5,792 bases of DNA, taken from the NCBI GenBank assembly GCA_031267345.1, contig JAIRZG010000014.1, positions 1 to 5,792 of the forward strand, written 5' to 3'. This document shows positions 5,593 to 5,792 of the stretch, in pieces. The notes beneath the pieces are model-generated. The model was not told the origin of the DNA, searched no databases, and was given only the letters and a program-made list of their open reading frames with translations. The DNA is from Zoogloeaceae bacterium (GTDB lineage Bacteria; Pseudomonadota; Gammaproteobacteria; Burkholderiales; Rhodocyclaceae). Position 1 is the first letter of the stretch. Each line of letters opens with the position of its first letter. A program made the position numbers and the translations under genes.

Positions 5593-5756
5593 GAAAAATT
5601 GATAAAACCGACCTATTTGTATGAGTTGTGTATCGGCTACCGCCGCAGCCACTGTGGAAGCGTCGCCACGGCCGGCGGGATTCGGAAAAAGCGCGCGGGA
5701 AGGGAGAGGGCGGGATGTCTGGCGGATTCGCGTGCGTTTGCGCGGCGCGTCTAATC

Positions 5757-5791
5757 CATCCGTCCGGCGGCGGTCAATGGCAAAACCGCTT
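5757..5791. repeat. Upstream direct repeat, copy 2, with GCGGT-N10-ACCGC dyad
   Basis: This second copy of the 5557-5592 repeat matches exactly over CATCCG, CGGCGGTCAAT and CAAAACCGCTT; only the two short variable segments differ. GCGGT (5770-5774) and ACCGC (5785-5789) keep the 10-bp spacing. It ends one base from the window edge, so the full extent is unknown. It may serve the upstream neighbour or act with copy 1 through looping. Confidence 0.6.
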
Positions 5792-5792
5792 T

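Overview
This window carries one end of a sugar/cyclitol catabolic locus from a GC-rich bacterium. All five recognisable genes lie on the minus strand and are read from right to left: an IolH-like TIM-barrel protein, a Gfo/Idh/MocA dehydrogenase, a second TIM-barrel sugar isomerase/epimerase, an IolT-like major facilitator transporter, and the first 112 residues of the kinase IolC, cut off by the left window edge. The kinase, the transporter and the IolH-like protein together point to myo-inositol, or a closely related cyclitol or keto-sugar, as the substrate. The organism cannot be named from this sequence. Shine-Dalgarno sequences are clear, and the intergenic DNA holds REP-like palindromes. 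Both fit many Gram-negative or deep-branching GC-rich lineages.

Layout from right to left. Positions 5504-5792 are non-coding. They hold an imperfect 35-36 bp direct repeat in two copies about 200 bp apart, each with a GCGGT-N10-ACCGC dyad; the copy nearest the IolH-like gene overlaps a possible sigma70-type promoter. Then come the IolH-like gene (4583-5503), a 133-bp spacer, the dehydrogenase (3271-4449), a 69-bp spacer and the isomerase/epimerase (2257-3201). A 449-bp gap follows. It contains what looks like a complete 242-bp miniature inverted-repeat element (1902-2143) with perfect 17-bp terminal repeats and a 5-bp TTGAT target duplication. Nested inside it is a perfect 28-bp inverted pair of REP-like units. 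After the gap come the transporter (392-1807 or 392-1777), a 53-bp spacer, and iolC (from 338 off the left edge).

How the genes may work together (inference). The transporter brings in the cyclitol. The NAD-type dehydrogenase oxidises a ring hydroxyl to a ketone. One or both TIM-barrel proteins isomerise, dehydrate or eliminate on the keto-sugar. IolC phosphorylates 5-dehydro-2-deoxygluconate late in the inositol pathway. A dehydrogenase flanked by two TIM-barrel proteins also resembles oxidation-elimination-hydration modules for 3-keto sugars (levoglucosan, C-glycosides), so the entry substrate could be an inositol isomer or derivative rather than myo-inositol itself.

The most interesting non-coding signals are the miniature element with its nested REP-like pair, the duplicated dyad upstream of the first gene, and a strong concentration of the heptamer AAAACCG/CGGTTTT in the spacers.
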